From: Meiothermus sp.
GTDB taxonomy: Bacteria > Deinococcota > Deinococci > Deinococcales > Thermaceae
DNA length: 64,000 nt
Direction: 5' to 3'
NCBI RefSeq assembly: GCF_026004055.1
Contig: NZ_BPIJ01000002.1
Coordinates: 869,803 to 933,802, forward strand
Of this stretch, positions 16,776 to 24,328 are shown in pieces (the first letter of the stretch is position 1; the number at the start of each line of letters is the position of its first letter). A model generated the notes under the pieces. It made no database searches and was not told where the DNA came from. It saw nothing but the letters and a program-made list of their open reading frames with translations. A program made the position numbers and the translations under genes.

Positions 16776-17801
16776 GTGAGCGGCCAGGCAGTGGGGTTGC
16801 CCCCACGGCTGGCCGCTCCACCCCCCCCTACTAACAGGGGGGTGGAGATTACAAAGCATGGTCTGATTGTTGGTTTCCACACGCTCACCTTCACGATTCA
16901 GGCTCCACCGGACTATGTGCGCTACGTGGCGGCGGGTCTCGTTGCACCAGGGCATGAGGATACGGCGGCCTGGCTACCTATCGGGCACGGTGGACGTGGC
17001 TACCGTGAGATACACCTGGGGCCGCTTGGGGTCAAGGTATACACGCTGCCAGTGGACGGCTCGGATCGCTGCACCCTGGAGATTCCCGGCTCGGCGGTGG
17101 ATACCATCAGTGCTGAACACCTGCACGATTTTGCAACCTCCCTGGAGCAGGCCGGTGTCCGGTGGTGGGCCTCCCGTGGCGACATCTACGCCGACCACTG
17201 CCCATTCACTCCTAAGGACTTGCTGGGGGCCTTTCAGCGGGGTGACATTCGCTCGGTGGTCAAAACCACTAATGCCCGGAGCTGGGGCTGGCATCAGAAC
17301 GGGGAGGGTTCGACTTTTACCCTGGGTTCTCGTTCCTCTGAACGTTACCTGCGGGTTTATGACGCTCGGGGCTACACTCGTACTGAGCTGGAGTTCAAGG
17401 GTGAGCGGGCTAGGTTAGTGCTGCGAGAAGTGTTGCTGAGTCCTCCTGGTGAGTGGGCGGTTCGGTTCTTGGCTCATCTACGTCAGTTCGTTGATTTTGT
17501 AGATGCTTCAGCCGATACCAACATCAGCCGTGCTCCCTTGCTGGCATGGTGGCGGGCCTTCGTGGGCGGGGTAGAGAAAGCGGCCCTGCACATTGCAAAG
17601 CCCCTCCCTACCCTGGCCCGGGTTGCGTCCTGGCTCCGGCGACAGGTGGCTGCGTCGGTAGCCATGATGGAAAAAGCCGACCCCTACGCCTTCGGCGATT
17701 TCCTGGTGAACCTCCTCCAAACGGGTAGGGAAAAGCTCGGGCCAAGACACAAACTTATCCTCGCCATGAATGTACCCACTGCAACCATAGCCTCAACTTG
17801 A
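16776..17801 (+). CDS. Rep_trans-family replication initiation protein
   Basis: The 341-aa product (GTG start) resembles replication initiation factors of the Rep_trans type, which nick one strand at the plasmid origin through a tyrosine. Supporting segments are FTIQAPPDYVRYVAAGL near the N-terminus, ADHCPFTPKDLLGAF, and SSERYLRVYDARGYTRTELEFKG near residue 205, where such proteins place conserved Tyr, Arg and acidic residues. GTG 16776 is chosen over ATG 16752 because GGAGG lies six bases before it. The 5' end of the gene contains the hairpin cluster at 16778-16847. Confidence 0.72.
   Translation: MSGQAVGLPPRLAAPPPPTNRGVEITKHGLIVGFHTLTFTIQAPPDYVRYVAAGLVAPGHEDTAAWLPIGHGGRGYREIHLGPLGVKVYTLPVDGSDRCTLEIPGSAVDTISAEHLHDFATSLEQAGVRWWASRGDIYADHCPFTPKDLLGAFQRGDIRSVVKTTNARSWGWHQNGEGSTFTLGSRSSERYLRVYDARGYTRTELEFKGERARLVLREVLLSPPGEWAVRFLAHLRQFVDFVDASADTNISRAPLLAWWRAFVGGVEKAALHIAKPLPTLARVASWLRRQVAASVAMMEKADPYAFGDFLVNLLQTGREKLGPRHKLILAMNVPTATIAST
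16778..16847. promoter_or_regulatory. Overlapping strong hairpins inside the start of rep: candidate replication origin
   Basis: First hairpin: 16778-16787 (GAGCGGCCAG) pairs perfectly with 16809-16818, with an inner GTGGGG/CCCCAC stem (16791-16796/16801-16806). Second hairpin: 16816-16826 (CTCCACCCCCC) pairs perfectly with 16837-16847 across a 10-base loop. They share bases 16816-16818, so they exclude each other. Rolling-circle plasmids of the Rep_trans type often keep the double-strand origin as hairpins in the rep gene. A translational control role is the main alternative. Confidence 0.5.
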
Positions 17802-17981
17802 TTGTCCTGAGTCCTAAGAGCAAGGCTCAAGCTGCACTGAGGCGGCCCCCAAAAAACTGTTGAACTGAACAGGGGTCGTAAATGTTCGTGCAGCGTAGAG
17901 CCGCGCAGTAAAGAGAAAAGGCCCGTCAAGCTATTGACTAGTTTTTTCAAAAAGAAAGGGAGTGTATTATTAGGTCACACT

Positions 17982-18359
17982 ATGTCCAGAGCTAAGCACA
18001 AAGAGCAGAACTTACCCGATACAGTGCCGTTTGACCTTGCTAAACTAGAACCAATAATCCAAGCTGCATCAAAGAAGTACCAGGGCAACCTTGATTTACT
18101 TGAACGAGCCTTGGGTGCGCTCATCATGGGTCAACTCTTCGGGTACAAAGTCCTGAGAATTGTTCACTCACCAGCGACTTACGCTAAGTACGAGCGTATT
18201 TTGGGGGTAAAGTTTCGGGAAGTATGCCCGCCCCAAACTGCATGGTCACGGCGCAATAGTGGTTACAGATGGGCTGAAAACTTCGGTGACTTTTGGGAGG
18301 CCATAAGGAAGAATCTAATCCCGTCTGAAGGGAAGCAAGAAACGACCGCATCTGAGTAG
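17982..18359 (+). CDS. Hypothetical protein of the integrative element
   Basis: A 125-aa protein without a recognisable domain. It is helical around LAKLEPIIQAASKKYQGNLDLLERALGALIMG and basic elsewhere. ATG 17982 is more plausible than the upstream TTG at 17934, although the ribosome site is weak. Base composition is AT-richer than neighbouring chromosomal genes. It could be a DNA-binding or copy-control protein of the element; this is only positional inference. Confidence 0.55.
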   Translation: MSRAKHKEQNLPDTVPFDLAKLEPIIQAASKKYQGNLDLLERALGALIMGQLFGYKVLRIVHSPATYAKYERILGVKFREVCPPQTAWSRRNSGYRWAENFGDFWEAIRKNLIPSEGKQETTASE

Positions 18360-18381
18360 TTGATAGAAAAATACGTATAGC

Positions 18382-18410
18382 TTGACAGAATACTTGTCCT
18401 TTGCTACCCT
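18382..18410 (+). promoter_or_regulatory. Promoter of the xis-int pair
   Basis: A -35 TTGACA (18382-18387) and a -10-like TACCCT (18405-18410) are separated by 17 bases. The -35 overlaps a small dyad (GACA-7-TGTC) that could be a repressor site. Confidence 0.6.
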
Positions 18411-18416
18411 CATTTA

Positions 18417-18464
18417 CGAACAAACCCGCACACGCTTTCAGAGGGTCGTAGTGCGGGTAGTTCG
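18417..18464 (+). promoter_or_regulatory. Leader hairpin upstream of xis-int
   Basis: 18417-18431 (CGAACAAACCCGCAC) pairs with 18451-18464 (GTGCGGGTAGTTCG), leaving one small bulge and a 19-base loop. It would form at the 5' end of the transcript from the promoter at 18382 and lies 18 bases before the excisionase start. It may attenuate integrase expression. Confidence 0.5.
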
Positions 18465-18481
18465 GAAAGGATAGGTGTTCC

Positions 18482-18730
18482 TTGTCAGCTATTCATAGTA
18501 GCACTTCAAACCTTCTTCCACAAAAGCCCGTTTTCTCCATCCGAGAGGTCATGGAGATACTAGGAGTCTCGCGCGATACGGTAGAGCAAGAACTTCGCTC
18601 AGGCCGCCTGGCATGCAAGCGGCTGGGAAAGCGGCGTGTTGCGATTCCCTTCTTAGCTCTCAAGACCTATCTGGAGACCTTCGATCAGTACGAGCTGCAA
18701 GAGGTAAAGGATGCCCTCCCCTGGGACTAA
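18482..18730 (+). CDS. Excisionase-like HTH protein
   Basis: An 82-aa protein containing a MerR/HTH_17-type helix-turn-helix: FSIREVMEILGVSRDTVEQE, then LRSGRLACKRLGKRRVAI. This is the standard layout of small excisionases and recombination directionality factors. It starts at TTG with GGAAAGGATAG upstream and overlaps the integrase gene by 20 bases, so the two are co-translated. Confidence 0.78.
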   Translation: MSAIHSSTSNLLPQKPVFSIREVMEILGVSRDTVEQELRSGRLACKRLGKRRVAIPFLALKTYLETFDQYELQEVKDALPWD

Positions 18731-19847
18731 ACCTAGCAAGGGTACTATCCCTGAACCCACCAGGCGTAAGGATAGGCCCCTCTTTGAGGGTAAGGTCGTG
18801 GTGGGCTACCGTAATGGACGCCCTCTGCGGAAGTCAGTCTATGGCAGGACAAAGCAGGAGTATTGGGAGAAAGCCCTACAACTTCTCAACCAGTCTCCTT
18901 TGGCCCTACTGGCAAACGCTGATAAAGTCACACTCAAGCGTTGGCTGGAGCGCTTCATTCGAGATAAGGCTCCTGAGGTACGCCAAAACACCCTTGAGAA
19001 CTACCAGCAGTACTTTCGGTACATTGTTGCTGACCTTGGCGGCATTCTCCTGACTGAAATCAAGAGCGCTCACATAGACTTTCTACTGCGAAGCCTGGCG
19101 GAGCGCAATTTGTCCCCTTCGGTACGGAAGCATGTTTATCACTTCCTCAAAAAAGCGCTTCGCAAAGCCTATCAACTAGACATTATTCCGGCTAATCCAG
19201 CCGACAAACTCGATGCGCCTAAGGGTGGAACTGTCCGCACCACAAGCGCCTGGACGCCCTCCGAGGTCAAGCGTGTGCTGGCGGCTGCTGAGGGTACGCG
19301 CTGGTATGCGCCCATCCGCTTTGCCATCACAACCGGGGTACGCCCTGGGGAACTCTTTGCGCTCCAGTACGGCGATATTCAAGGCTCCAAGGTAAAGATT
19401 AGCCGCACCCTCTTGGCTGCTGGCCCTACACCTGTCTTTGGAAAACCCAAGACCAAAAGCAGTGAACGAGTGTTTCACCTTGATGCCGGAACTCTTGCCG
19501 TCCTTGAACAGTACCGCTACTTGGTCGAAGAAGAGAGGGCCTTGGCGGGTTCCAGGTGGAGGGATTTTGCCCTGGTTTTTCCCTCCTCGCTTGGAACCCC
19601 GGTCTCAATCAACAACTTTAGACGTGCCCTACGGTCTCTCGCGGAGGCTGCTCAGGTTCCCTATCGTACTCCGCACGAGCTACGCCACACTCACATCACG
19701 CTGATTCGCCGGAAAGCGGACGTAAAGCTGGTTTCCCGCAAGGCAGGGCATGCCGACACAGTTCTCACCGATAAGGTCTACAACCACCCTGAGGATGATG
19801 ACCTAAAAGCTGTTGCACTCCCTCTGGAACGAGCTTTTGGGGGATGA
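18711..19847 (+). CDS. int: Tyrosine site-specific integrase
   Basis: A 378-aa phage-type integrase. The N-terminal part has an arm-binding AP2-like strand set (GKVVVGYRNGRPLRKSVYG) and a SAM-like core-binding domain (about residues 65-165). The catalytic domain has Arg in TTGVRPGELFAL, the HELRHTH box, GHAD and the nucleophile Tyr in DKVYNH near residue 364. All catalytic residues are present, so the element may still be mobile. It reads towards the right attachment site 142 bases away. Confidence 0.93.
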   Translation: MPSPGTKPSKGTIPEPTRRKDRPLFEGKVVVGYRNGRPLRKSVYGRTKQEYWEKALQLLNQSPLALLANADKVTLKRWLERFIRDKAPEVRQNTLENYQQYFRYIVADLGGILLTEIKSAHIDFLLRSLAERNLSPSVRKHVYHFLKKALRKAYQLDIIPANPADKLDAPKGGTVRTTSAWTPSEVKRVLAAAEGTRWYAPIRFAITTGVRPGELFALQYGDIQGSKVKISRTLLAAGPTPVFGKPKTKSSERVFHLDAGTLAVLEQYRYLVEEERALAGSRWRDFALVFPSSLGTPVSINNFRRALRSLAEAAQVPYRTPHELRHTHITLIRRKADVKLVSRKAGHADTVLTDKVYNHPEDDDLKAVALPLERAFGG

Positions 19848-19989
19848 AGTGGAGTACGAAGAATGACGAACAAACGAAGCATTGTGAGCCATACCAAGTA
19901 CCCTTCGATCAGACCTGGGCGACTGAGACGTTTCGTCCAGGAAACGATTTACGGGATATTCTGTTCCGATGCCAAGGCAGAGATGGTAA

Positions 19990-20035
19990 TTCACACGCGT
20001 GGGGTCGTAGGTTCAAATCCTACATCGCCCACCAA
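19990..20035. repeat. Right attachment site (46-bp direct repeat)
   Basis: An exact copy of 16619-16664, that is, the 3' part of tRNA-Val without its 5' half. It is followed by ordinary post-tRNA sequence and a terminator, which was presumably the original downstream flank of the tRNA. Confidence 0.93.
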
Positions 20036-20061
20036 CCAAGCACCAAGTCCAGCACAGCCTA

Positions 20062-20087
20062 AACCCCCAATCTGCAGATTGGGGGTT
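20062..20087 (+). terminator. Strong palindromic terminator beyond the right attachment site
   Basis: A perfect 26-base palindrome (arm AACCCCCAATCTG) is followed by GGGTTGTTTT. It probably ended the tRNA-Val transcript before the element integrated, and would now end transcription leaving the integrase gene. Confidence 0.8.
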
Positions 20088-20129
20088 GGGTTGTTTTAAG
20101 GCCGAGTGTAGCAACCTAAAGGGGCCGTC

Positions 20130-20320
20130 TCAGTTGGGCAGGCTGTTGACCTGAATCCGCTGTCTGTTGGTGAGCCTGGCAGCGGTGTGGATGTCCAGAA
20201 CGTATTCCAGGCGCTCCTGCTCGAGTACGTGTCGGTACACATTCAGAGTGAAGGTGGGGTTGGCATGGCCCAACCGCTCCGATACTACCCTCGCTGATAA
20301 ACTTGAAGACGCATATGACC
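20130..20320 (-). pseudogene. C-terminal remnant of a second tyrosine integrase
   Basis: Read on the minus strand, the segment encodes SSLSARVVSERLGHANPTF followed by TLNVYRHVLEQERLEYV and then a stop at 20130. SERLGHA and NVYRHVL are the last catalytic boxes (His, then Tyr) of phage integrases. The rest of the gene is missing at the 20.3-kb junction. It points towards the tRNA-Val site, suggesting an earlier element used the same locus. Confidence 0.72.
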
Positions 20321-20647
20321 ACCCAGCAAGCTCTGCTTAGTAGCCCTACTTCTCCTGAACGCTTTGGATTTGCGGGTCACGAAACCTTCCCCTTTCGCTA
20401 TGGCTGGCTCAAGAAGGCTGTGGATGCAGTGACCAGCGATGCAATGTTGCTTAGCTCTGATCAGGCTCTGGTGGAGCTGGGGGTGGGGAAGAACATGGTG
20501 CAAAGCATTCGCCACTGGGGGCTGGCCACTCAGGTTCTGCAAGAGGGTCAGGGTCGCAGCCTCGAGGTCTCTCGCATAGGTGCGCTGCTCTTTGGGGAAT
20601 GGGATCCCTACTTGGAAGACCCCGCCTCATTTCACACCTATCATTGA
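20315..20647 (+). pseudogene. Truncated DUF4007-family gene
   Basis: The 110 residues from ATG 20315 contain FGFAGHETFPFRYGWLKKAV and ELGVGKNMVQSIRHWGLATQ, the N-terminal signature of DUF4007 proteins. Full-length members are, as I recall, near 300 aa, so this is the N-terminal third; it stops where GC-rich DNA changes to AT-rich DNA at about 20640. I recall DUF4007 genes beside DNA sulfur-modification (Dnd-like) genes, which fits the cysteine desulfurase nearby, but could not check it. Confidence 0.65.
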
Positions 20648-20710
20648 TGTATTTTCGCGTATTGTAGTCAGTCAAATACAGCGTGAGGATGCAGTATTCT
20701 TTGAGTTAAG

Positions 20711-21859
20711 ATGTCCTCTGTTCAGTTTTCTCCGGCTGGAAAGCTTATTGGAACAATTCTTAGACACGACGCTAAGACTGCAAGTTATAAACTTGCGTTG
20801 ATTCGGAGCATTAATGACGTAGCTCTAGGATTTCCCGAGTTCATGGCTTCAGAGAACAAAAGCAGTTTGGCCGTTCCTTTGAAGCTTCTGGCTGAATTCT
20901 GGATAGCGTACTACTGGCCGTTTGTTGGTAATGTACACATCCTACAAGGTCGGCCTCAAGGCAGTAAACAAGATGTCTCATTTAGGAAAGACCTGAGTGC
21001 GCTACGGATTTACTGGGAAAAGAACAATTTTGGCTTTTCCCAATCAGATGGATATTACCTAGTATCCGAGATGCGTTCGTTCAGGAGAGCACAGACATAT
21101 CCGCCGGATTTGCGATTGCTTTACAAGAATGCAAAAGAAGCAGTTCTACACGCTATTCGACAACCCATTCGTTATGCAGGGCAGGAGGAATGGTCTTTGT
21201 TCCCAAAGCCTAGGCATTGGAGGCAACTAAAGCACCGAACAAACACCGTTGCACTACCAGGAACCCAAGAGGAAGACCTTTGTCTTCAGATAGATGCAAG
21301 CTTGTGGGGTGAGTTCCTCCAGGTGTCTTTATGGGTAGAGGCACTTTGTATTCATGAGTGGGCTTTGTTTACAGAGCGACTTACCGGTATAAACCGGGGT
21401 CAGGTTTATGAAGCGCTCACAAGCCGACCTGACAACCGCAGGCCCCTGACTTGGGAACGAAACCAAGTTGAGCTGTTGATGATGGAAGGGCACACTTTTG
21501 TTTGTCCCTGGACAGGAAACGAACTGAACACAAAAAATTACGATATAGACCACTTGATTCCGGTTTCACTGTACCCGATTAACGAAACCTGGAATCTTGT
21601 TCCGGCAGACCGAGGATTCAATCAAAGAGTGAAAAGGGATAAACTGCCCAGTGACCAACGAATAGAGAAGCTAACCTTTCGGTTACCTCAATGCTATGGG
21701 CTTTATGAACTCTCAGAGTTGAGAGAGCCGCTCAGGGTGGACTCGAACAACAGGTTTGGAGACTTGGGCAGTCAGGAACACTTTCGCTTTGCATTATCCC
21801 AGGCTGTTGGAAGGTTAATAACTGCAATGAAGTATTCCAGAAACGTTGCTGAGTTTTGA
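20711..21859 (+). CDS. HNH endonuclease domain protein in AT-rich DNA
   Basis: A 382-aa protein. Residues 1-110 (RHDAKTASYKLALIRSINDV and following) form a helical domain of a type I associate with defence-island HNH proteins. The C-terminal part has a full HNH/zinc site: CPWTGNEL, YDIDHLIPVSLYP, and NETWNLVPADRGFNQRVKRD near residues 265-315. The gene is markedly AT-rich and uses codons unlike the flanking genes, so it arrived separately. It may be an antiphage nuclease. Its stop overlaps the next reading frame. Confidence 0.75.
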   Translation: MSSVQFSPAGKLIGTILRHDAKTASYKLALIRSINDVALGFPEFMASENKSSLAVPLKLLAEFWIAYYWPFVGNVHILQGRPQGSKQDVSFRKDLSALRIYWEKNNFGFSQSDGYYLVSEMRSFRRAQTYPPDLRLLYKNAKEAVLHAIRQPIRYAGQEEWSLFPKPRHWRQLKHRTNTVALPGTQEEDLCLQIDASLWGEFLQVSLWVEALCIHEWALFTERLTGINRGQVYEALTSRPDNRRPLTWERNQVELLMMEGHTFVCPWTGNELNTKNYDIDHLIPVSLYPINETWNLVPADRGFNQRVKRDKLPSDQRIEKLTFRLPQCYGLYELSELREPLRVDSNNRFGDLGSQEHFRFALSQAVGRLITAMKYSRNVAEF

Positions 21860-22992
21860 CGATAAACGTACCCAACTTGAAATTGTGGATTTTTCTTGTT
21901 GAATATCTAGGCAACCCCTCGAGCAGCCTCCATCCTTTGGGGCGCAACGCTGCTGATGCCGTAGAGCAGGCCCGTAGCCAGGTGGCCCAGCTTATTGGAG
22001 CCAAACCCGGTGAAATTGTGTTCACCAGCGGTGCTACCGAGAGCAACAACCTTGCTATTTTTGGTGTAGCTGCGGCATACAAGGGCCCTCGTAGGCGCTT
22101 GGTGACTTCTCCCATCGAGCACAAAGCCGTGCTCGAGCCCATGCGGAGGCTTTCCCAAGAGGGTTTCGAGCTGGTGTATCTGCCAGTTGATTCAAAAGGA
22201 AGGGTTGATCTCGAGGCTGCCCAGCGCCTCATTGACCAACGCACCCTCCTTGTTTCGGTGCAGGCGGCCAACAACGAAATAGGTACCCTGCAACCGATGG
22301 GCCAGATCGCAGCGTTGGCAAAAGAAGCCGGAGCATTCGTTCATTGCGATGCTGCACAGGCGGTGGGCAAAGTGCCGGTGGATGTGGGGGCCTGGGGAGT
22401 GGATTTGCTGTCCCTTAGCGCTCACAAAATCTACGGCCCCAAGGGTGTGGGAGCCCTGTACATTCGGCAAGACTTGAAGAAGTCCCTCCCTAGGCCACAG
22501 GTACTCGGTGGGGGTCAGGAGTGGGGTTTGCGCTCGGGAACCCTCAACGTGCCGGGGATTGTCGGGCTTGGGGCTGCATGTGCGATTGCCGAGGCTACCC
22601 TGGACGAAGAAGCCCGTCGAATTGCCACCATGCGCGATGCCTTTGAGCAGGGCCTGAGTTCCAGAATACCCGGCATTTGTTTCAATGGCGACTTGGATTG
22701 CCGTTTGCCGGGCAACAGTAGCATCAGCTTTCCTGATGTGGAAGCCGATGCCTTGATTTTGAACCTACCGGACATTGCCTTAAGCATGGGCTCAGCCTGC
22801 AATTCAGGTGCCCTCGAGCCCTCCTATGTTCTAACTGCCATAGGCCTATCCAGAGAACAGGCTTACAGTACGGTGCGGGTTGGCTGGGGCCGGTTTAATA
22901 GTTTGGCTGAGGTGACCTTTGCAATAGATCGGATTTGTAGCGGCTATGAGCGGCTCAGGGCTGAGAATCCAGCAGCCCACAAGCTTTCATAA
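21856..22992 (+). CDS. 5'-truncated cysteine desulfurase (IscS/DndA-like)
   Basis: From residue about 18 (EYLGNPSSSLHPLGRNAAD) the protein is a class V aminotransferase-fold cysteine desulfurase. The PLP lysine is in SLSAHKIYGPKGVG and the catalytic cysteine in SMGSACNSGALEPS. The usual N-terminal segment with LDNAATT is absent; its place is taken by unrelated AT-rich codons starting at a TTG that overlaps the HNH stop. The enzyme is therefore probably inactive or misfolded. It may have been the DndA-type sulfur donor of a DNA-sulfur-modification cassette, or an ordinary IscS. Confidence 0.72.
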   Translation: MTINVPNLKLWIFLVEYLGNPSSSLHPLGRNAADAVEQARSQVAQLIGAKPGEIVFTSGATESNNLAIFGVAAAYKGPRRRLVTSPIEHKAVLEPMRRLSQEGFELVYLPVDSKGRVDLEAAQRLIDQRTLLVSVQAANNEIGTLQPMGQIAALAKEAGAFVHCDAAQAVGKVPVDVGAWGVDLLSLSAHKIYGPKGVGALYIRQDLKKSLPRPQVLGGGQEWGLRSGTLNVPGIVGLGAACAIAEATLDEEARRIATMRDAFEQGLSSRIPGICFNGDLDCRLPGNSSISFPDVEADALILNLPDIALSMGSACNSGALEPSYVLTAIGLSREQAYSTVRVGWGRFNSLAEVTFAIDRICSGYERLRAENPAAHKLS

Positions 22993-23000
22993 TTTCCTCC

Positions 23001-23126
23001 CTACTGCCAGGTGGCAGAGTCCCAGTTCGAATTATCCCAGGTGCCTTGAGTAGTGGGGGAGCCACCCCCGCAGGCCGCCAACAGTGCCAGTACCAGCCCG
23101 AGAACCCGCCATTTTCGTCTCACCAT
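23001..23126 (-). CDS. Very small lipoprotein, 41 aa
   Basis: From ATG 23126 (or GTG 23123, better spaced from AAGGGAGGG) the peptide is a basic start (VRRKWRVLG), a hydrophobic stretch and a lipobox LLAAC, followed by only about 22 residues, rich in Trp, Ser and Asp (GTWDNSNWDSATWQ). It looks like a genuine short surface lipoprotein. It lies directly downstream of the larger lipoprotein gene. Confidence 0.5.
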   Translation of the reverse strand: MVRRKWRVLGLVLALLAACGGGSPTTQGTWDNSNWDSATWQ

Positions 23127-23206
23127 GCCCTCCCTTAAAAACCGGGTGTTGCGCGTCTTTGGGTTTGGAAGCTCCGTGTTGCACCTTGACCCTGGGGTTG
23201 ACAAGC

Positions 23207-24160
23207 TCAGAAGCGGAAAGCCCCCAGCCGCACCCGCCCAGAGGGGGTGTCCAGGAACTGCTCGAGGTTGTTCCCCACAAACTGCTGCCCAAAGCCCCCC
23301 ACCCGCACCCCGCCGCGCAGCAGGTCGCCTGAGGCCGTCCAGAAGTCGGGCTCGATGGGGTTGCCGTCGCGGAAGACTCGCTTGATGAGGCCGTTTTGCA
23401 ACCGGAAGGACTGGCCCCCCTCGCTCCAGGTGTTGTTCAGGGTGCGGATGGTCTGCATCACCAGGCTACCCGAACCCACCAGGCGGAAGTCGTAGGTCTC
23501 GTTCACCTGCACCTGCAAGCTGGGTCCGCTCAGGCTGCCCTGCAGGGTGTCCTGGTGACGGAAATCGATGGAGCCGGGGCCAAAGTCGGAGAGTACTACC
23601 TGGGCATAGTTCAGGTTCAGGGTGTGGGCCTGCCCTTCGAAGGTGGCGCTGCCGACCAGGCTCACGCTCAGGTTAGCGCCCTGGCGCTCTGAGCGCAGGC
23701 TCAGGTTCACCGGGCCCATCTCGCCGTCGGGGTCGAGCGAGGCGGTGTACTGGAGCAGGTGGTTGCCCTTGTAGAAAGCCTGGGCTCCGCTGCTCAGGCT
23801 GCCCTGGAACTGCGTGATGACGAACTCGTAGAACACCCCGTCGCTCCAGACCACCCGCAGGCGGTTGGTGGGGGTGGCGCTGTAGGTAAAGGTGTTGCCG
23901 GTCTGCGTGAGGGTGCCGGTGAGGGTGCTGGTGTTCCGGCTCAGGCTGCGGGCCAGCTCGATTAGCTCCACCAGCAGGGGCGAAAGCTCCTGTTCCAAAT
24001 CTTTGAGCTGTTCGGGCAGAAGCGAGGCCGTCTTGAAGCCAAGCCCACCGGAGTTGCCGGGCGGGTTGGGCGTACCGGGGCTGGGGTTGCTGGCTGTGCT
24101 ACCGCAAGCACACAGGGCGGCGATGAGTAGGCTAAAGATGGTCCAGGTCAAAAGCTTCAT
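23207..24160 (-). CDS. Lipoprotein of unknown function
   Basis: A 317-aa lipoprotein with signal peptide and lipobox ALCAC, then a Pro/Gly/Ser linker. A long beta-rich domain follows, with repeated short strands (LTGTLTQTGNTFTYSATPTN, VNLSLRSERQGANLSVSLVG). I do not recognise the family. ATG 24160 follows AAGGAGGCCTC; the longer ORF start is not needed. One copy of the 18-bp repeat lies about 90 bases upstream. Confidence 0.75.
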   Translation of the reverse strand: MKLLTWTIFSLLIAALCACGSTASNPSPGTPNPPGNSGGLGFKTASLLPEQLKDLEQELSPLLVELIELARSLSRNTSTLTGTLTQTGNTFTYSATPTNRLRVVWSDGVFYEFVITQFQGSLSSGAQAFYKGNHLLQYTASLDPDGEMGPVNLSLRSERQGANLSVSLVGSATFEGQAHTLNLNYAQVVLSDFGPGSIDFRHQDTLQGSLSGPSLQVQVNETYDFRLVGSGSLVMQTIRTLNNTWSEGGQSFRLQNGLIKRVFRDGNPIEPDFWTASGDLLRGGVRVGGFGQQFVGNNLEQFLDTPSGRVRLGAFRF

Positions 24161-24246
24161 GAGGCCTCCTTGGGAAAGTCTGCGCCCATACCGGTCAGGG
24201 GGAAATAGGCAGAGTGCTGGGCGATTGCCAGCAGAATAGAAACCCA

Positions 24247-24264
24247 GCGTTACACCAGCGTCTC
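24247..24264. repeat. 18-bp repeat, copy A (upstream of the lipoprotein gene)
   Basis: GCGTTACACCAGCGTCTC, identical to the copies at 25210 and 25426. On the coding (minus) strand it reads GAGACGCTGGTGTAACGC and lies 87 bases before the lipoprotein start. Confidence 0.7.
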
Positions 24265-24328
24265 TAGGCAAAACCCCGCCCAGGGGTGGGGCCACCAGAA
24301 CGAAAGCCGGGGCTGGTGGGCTATGGCC

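Larger units (their letters stand above)
16619..20035. mobile_element. Compact tRNA-Val integrative element with Rep, Xis-like protein and integrase
   Basis: The segment between the 46-bp repeats would excise as a circle of 3371 bp. It encodes a Rep_trans-type replication protein (16776), one unknown protein (17982), a HTH excisionase-like protein (18482) and a tyrosine integrase (18711), all on +. No conjugation, capsid or cargo gene is visible. The second half is more AT-rich than the chromosome around it, which supports recent transfer. It resembles an integrated rolling-circle plasmid or a phage satellite. Confidence 0.88.

Noticed and set aside
19990-20035. Possible second tRNA at the right end of the element
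   Set aside because: Only the 3' 46 bases are present; there is no acceptor 5' strand or D arm. It is the attachment-site repeat.
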